From Marinobacter salinexigens (GTDB taxonomy: Bacteria; Pseudomonadota; Gammaproteobacteria; Pseudomonadales; Oleiphilaceae), in the NCBI RefSeq assembly GCF_008370345.1, contig NZ_VTUU01000003.1:434001-498000 (forward strand): 64,000 nt of DNA, written 5' to 3'. The notes under the pieces were generated by a model. That model ran no database searches, was not told where the DNA came from, and saw nothing but the letters and a program-made list of their open reading frames with translations. Positions within the stretch are counted from its first letter, which is position 1. Every line of letters begins with the position of its first letter. Position numbers and translations under genes: made by a program. Shown one piece after another: positions 63,208-64,000 of the stretch.

Positions 63208-64000
63208 TCAGGCAATGGCCAGCAGAGTGGCGACGCTTTCCTGAACGTTGCGGGTCAGTTCCTCTTCATCAAGCCCGTTGATCTGGCCGCCCTGAACAAT
63301 CTGACGCCCCTGCACAAAGCTGTCGCGAACATGAACCGGTTCGCCGCACATAAGTGGTGCCATCAGCGGAGCATGGACCCCGGCGAAGCGAGGCTGGTTG
63401 ATGTCATACAGGACCACGTCTGCGGACTTGCCAACAGCGAGACTGCCGGTGTTGTCCAGACCGAGCAGGCTGGCACCACCGCGACTACCCCATTCCAGAA
63501 CCTGCTCCAGGGTTGTGGCGTCGGGACCATGAACCGCCCGGTGAATCAGCCACGTCAGGTTGAGTTCCTGCAGCATGGAACCGGATTCGGCGGATGCGGA
63601 GCCGTCCACAGCGAGTGAAATGGGCACGCCAGAGGCTGCCATGTCGATCACCGGGGCAATACCACTGCCCAGCCGGCAGTTGGAGGTGGGGCAGTGGGCG
63701 ATACCGGTGCCTGTGGCGGCGAGCCTCTGAATGGCATGGGCGTCGCTGTGCACCAGATGGGCATACCAGACGTCAGAGCCCAGCCAGTCGCAGGACTCCG
63801 CGTAGTCGATGGCGCTCATACCGTATTTCTTCTGAGCCTGGATTTCATCGGAGTCCACTTCCAGCAGGTGGGAGTGCATTTTGAGACCGTTTTCACGGGC
63901 CCACTGGGCCTGGGCTTTCAGACCTTCCGGTGAACTGGAATGAACCAGACTGGTCGGCGCAACCACCAGCTGCTTCATGGCATCGGGGCCGGTCTGGTGG
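63208..64000 (-). CDS. 8-oxoguanine-deaminase-like amidohydrolase (5' end beyond window)
   Basis: The C-terminal 264 residues of an amidohydrolase; the gene continues past base 64000. Visible metal- and substrate-site motifs are KMHSHLLEVDSDE, the AHLVHSD segment, AHCPTSNCRLGSGIAP and the strongly conserved SLAVDGSASAESGSM. The last is typical of the 8-oxoguanine/isocytosine deaminase branch, which releases ammonia from a purine base. The C-terminal end has GSLAVGKSADVVLYD, usual for the family. It is convergent with the BMP gene and probably part of a purine-catabolic locus that continues outside the window. Confidence 0.82.
   Translation of the reverse strand, partial: HQTGPDAMKQLVVAPTSLVHSSSPEGLKAQAQWARENGLKMHSHLLEVDSDEIQAQKKYGMSAIDYAESCDWLGSDVWYAHLVHSDAHAIQRLAATGTGIAHCPTSNCRLGSGIAPVIDMAASGVPISLAVDGSASAESGSMLQELNLTWLIHRAVHGPDATTLEQVLEWGSRGGASLLGLDNTGSLAVGKSADVVLYDINQPRFAGVHAPLMAPLMCGEPVHVRDSFVQGRQIVQGGQINGLDEEELTRNVQESVATLLAIA

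Noticed and set aside
1..64000. CRISPR arrays, tRNA or rRNA genes, prophage or complete insertion sequences
   Set aside because: No regular direct repeats, cloverleaf-like genes, transposase or phage-type genes were seen in either strand.

Overview
The window reads as chromosomal DNA of a marine, aerobic, flagellated gammaproteobacterium, most like Marinobacter (inference from the gene set and protein style; no rRNA is present to confirm it). The protein-coding content is dense and moderately GC-rich. There are no tRNA or rRNA genes, CRISPR arrays or complete insertion sequences.

Layout. 1-6003: distal half of a tad (Flp pilus) locus: TadZ end, TadA, TadB, TadC, TadD, a DUF3613-like small protein and a TadG-like protein. 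6029-15255: signalling and housekeeping: a PAS-GAF-GGDEF diguanylate cyclase, a broken periplasmic binding protein gene, a hotdog thioesterase, a second diguanylate cyclase, a TauE permease, YchJ, a rhodanese, a SixA-CHAD fusion and a chemoreceptor with a flagellar sigma-28 promoter. 15385-24419: an orphan TRAP binding protein, then two complete polyamine-type ABC importers in tandem. 24508-30393: a membrane-bound diguanylate cyclase and a TRAP dctPQM-usp operon with a candidate sigma-54 promoter. 30445-36723: hydrolase, luciferase-like oxidoreductase, and two secreted phosphate-scavenging enzymes (5'-nucleotidase and ExeM-type nuclease); the nuclease has a strong Pho box. 36733-38393: an Nmad3-domain protein translationally coupled to a stand-alone 4-mercaptohistidine methyltransferase homologue. 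38518-44213: L-lactate use (GntR regulator, two operators, LldP, LldEFG). 44218-47972: nitroreductase, ethanolamine ammonia-lyase EutBC, cytochrome b561. 48057-57329: catecholate-type siderophore uptake (binding protein, two permeases, ATPase, siderophore-interacting protein, LysR regulator, TonB receptor, MFS transporter) with a Fur-like box. 57331-61755: small membrane protein, MetR-like regulator, outer-membrane protein and a sulfatase chimera. 61756-64000: NtrC/sigma-54-controlled BMP purine-type binding protein and an 8-oxoguanine-deaminase-like enzyme.

How it fits together. The common theme is scavenging: polyamines, C4-dicarboxylate-like acids, lactate, ethanolamine, purines, extracellular DNA/nucleotides and ferric siderophores. 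Each appears tied to a matching global regulator where a site can be seen: NtrC for purines, PhoB for the nuclease, Fur for the siderophore operon, a FadR-type GntR repressor for lactate.

The most unusual items are the Nmad3-methyltransferase pair, the sulfatase chimera made by an out-of-frame deletion between two sulfatase genes (with a second out-of-frame deletion scar near 8.56 kb), the SixA-CHAD fusion, a perfect 33-bp inverted repeat ahead of the TonB receptor, and a dockerin-like tail on the secreted nuclease.
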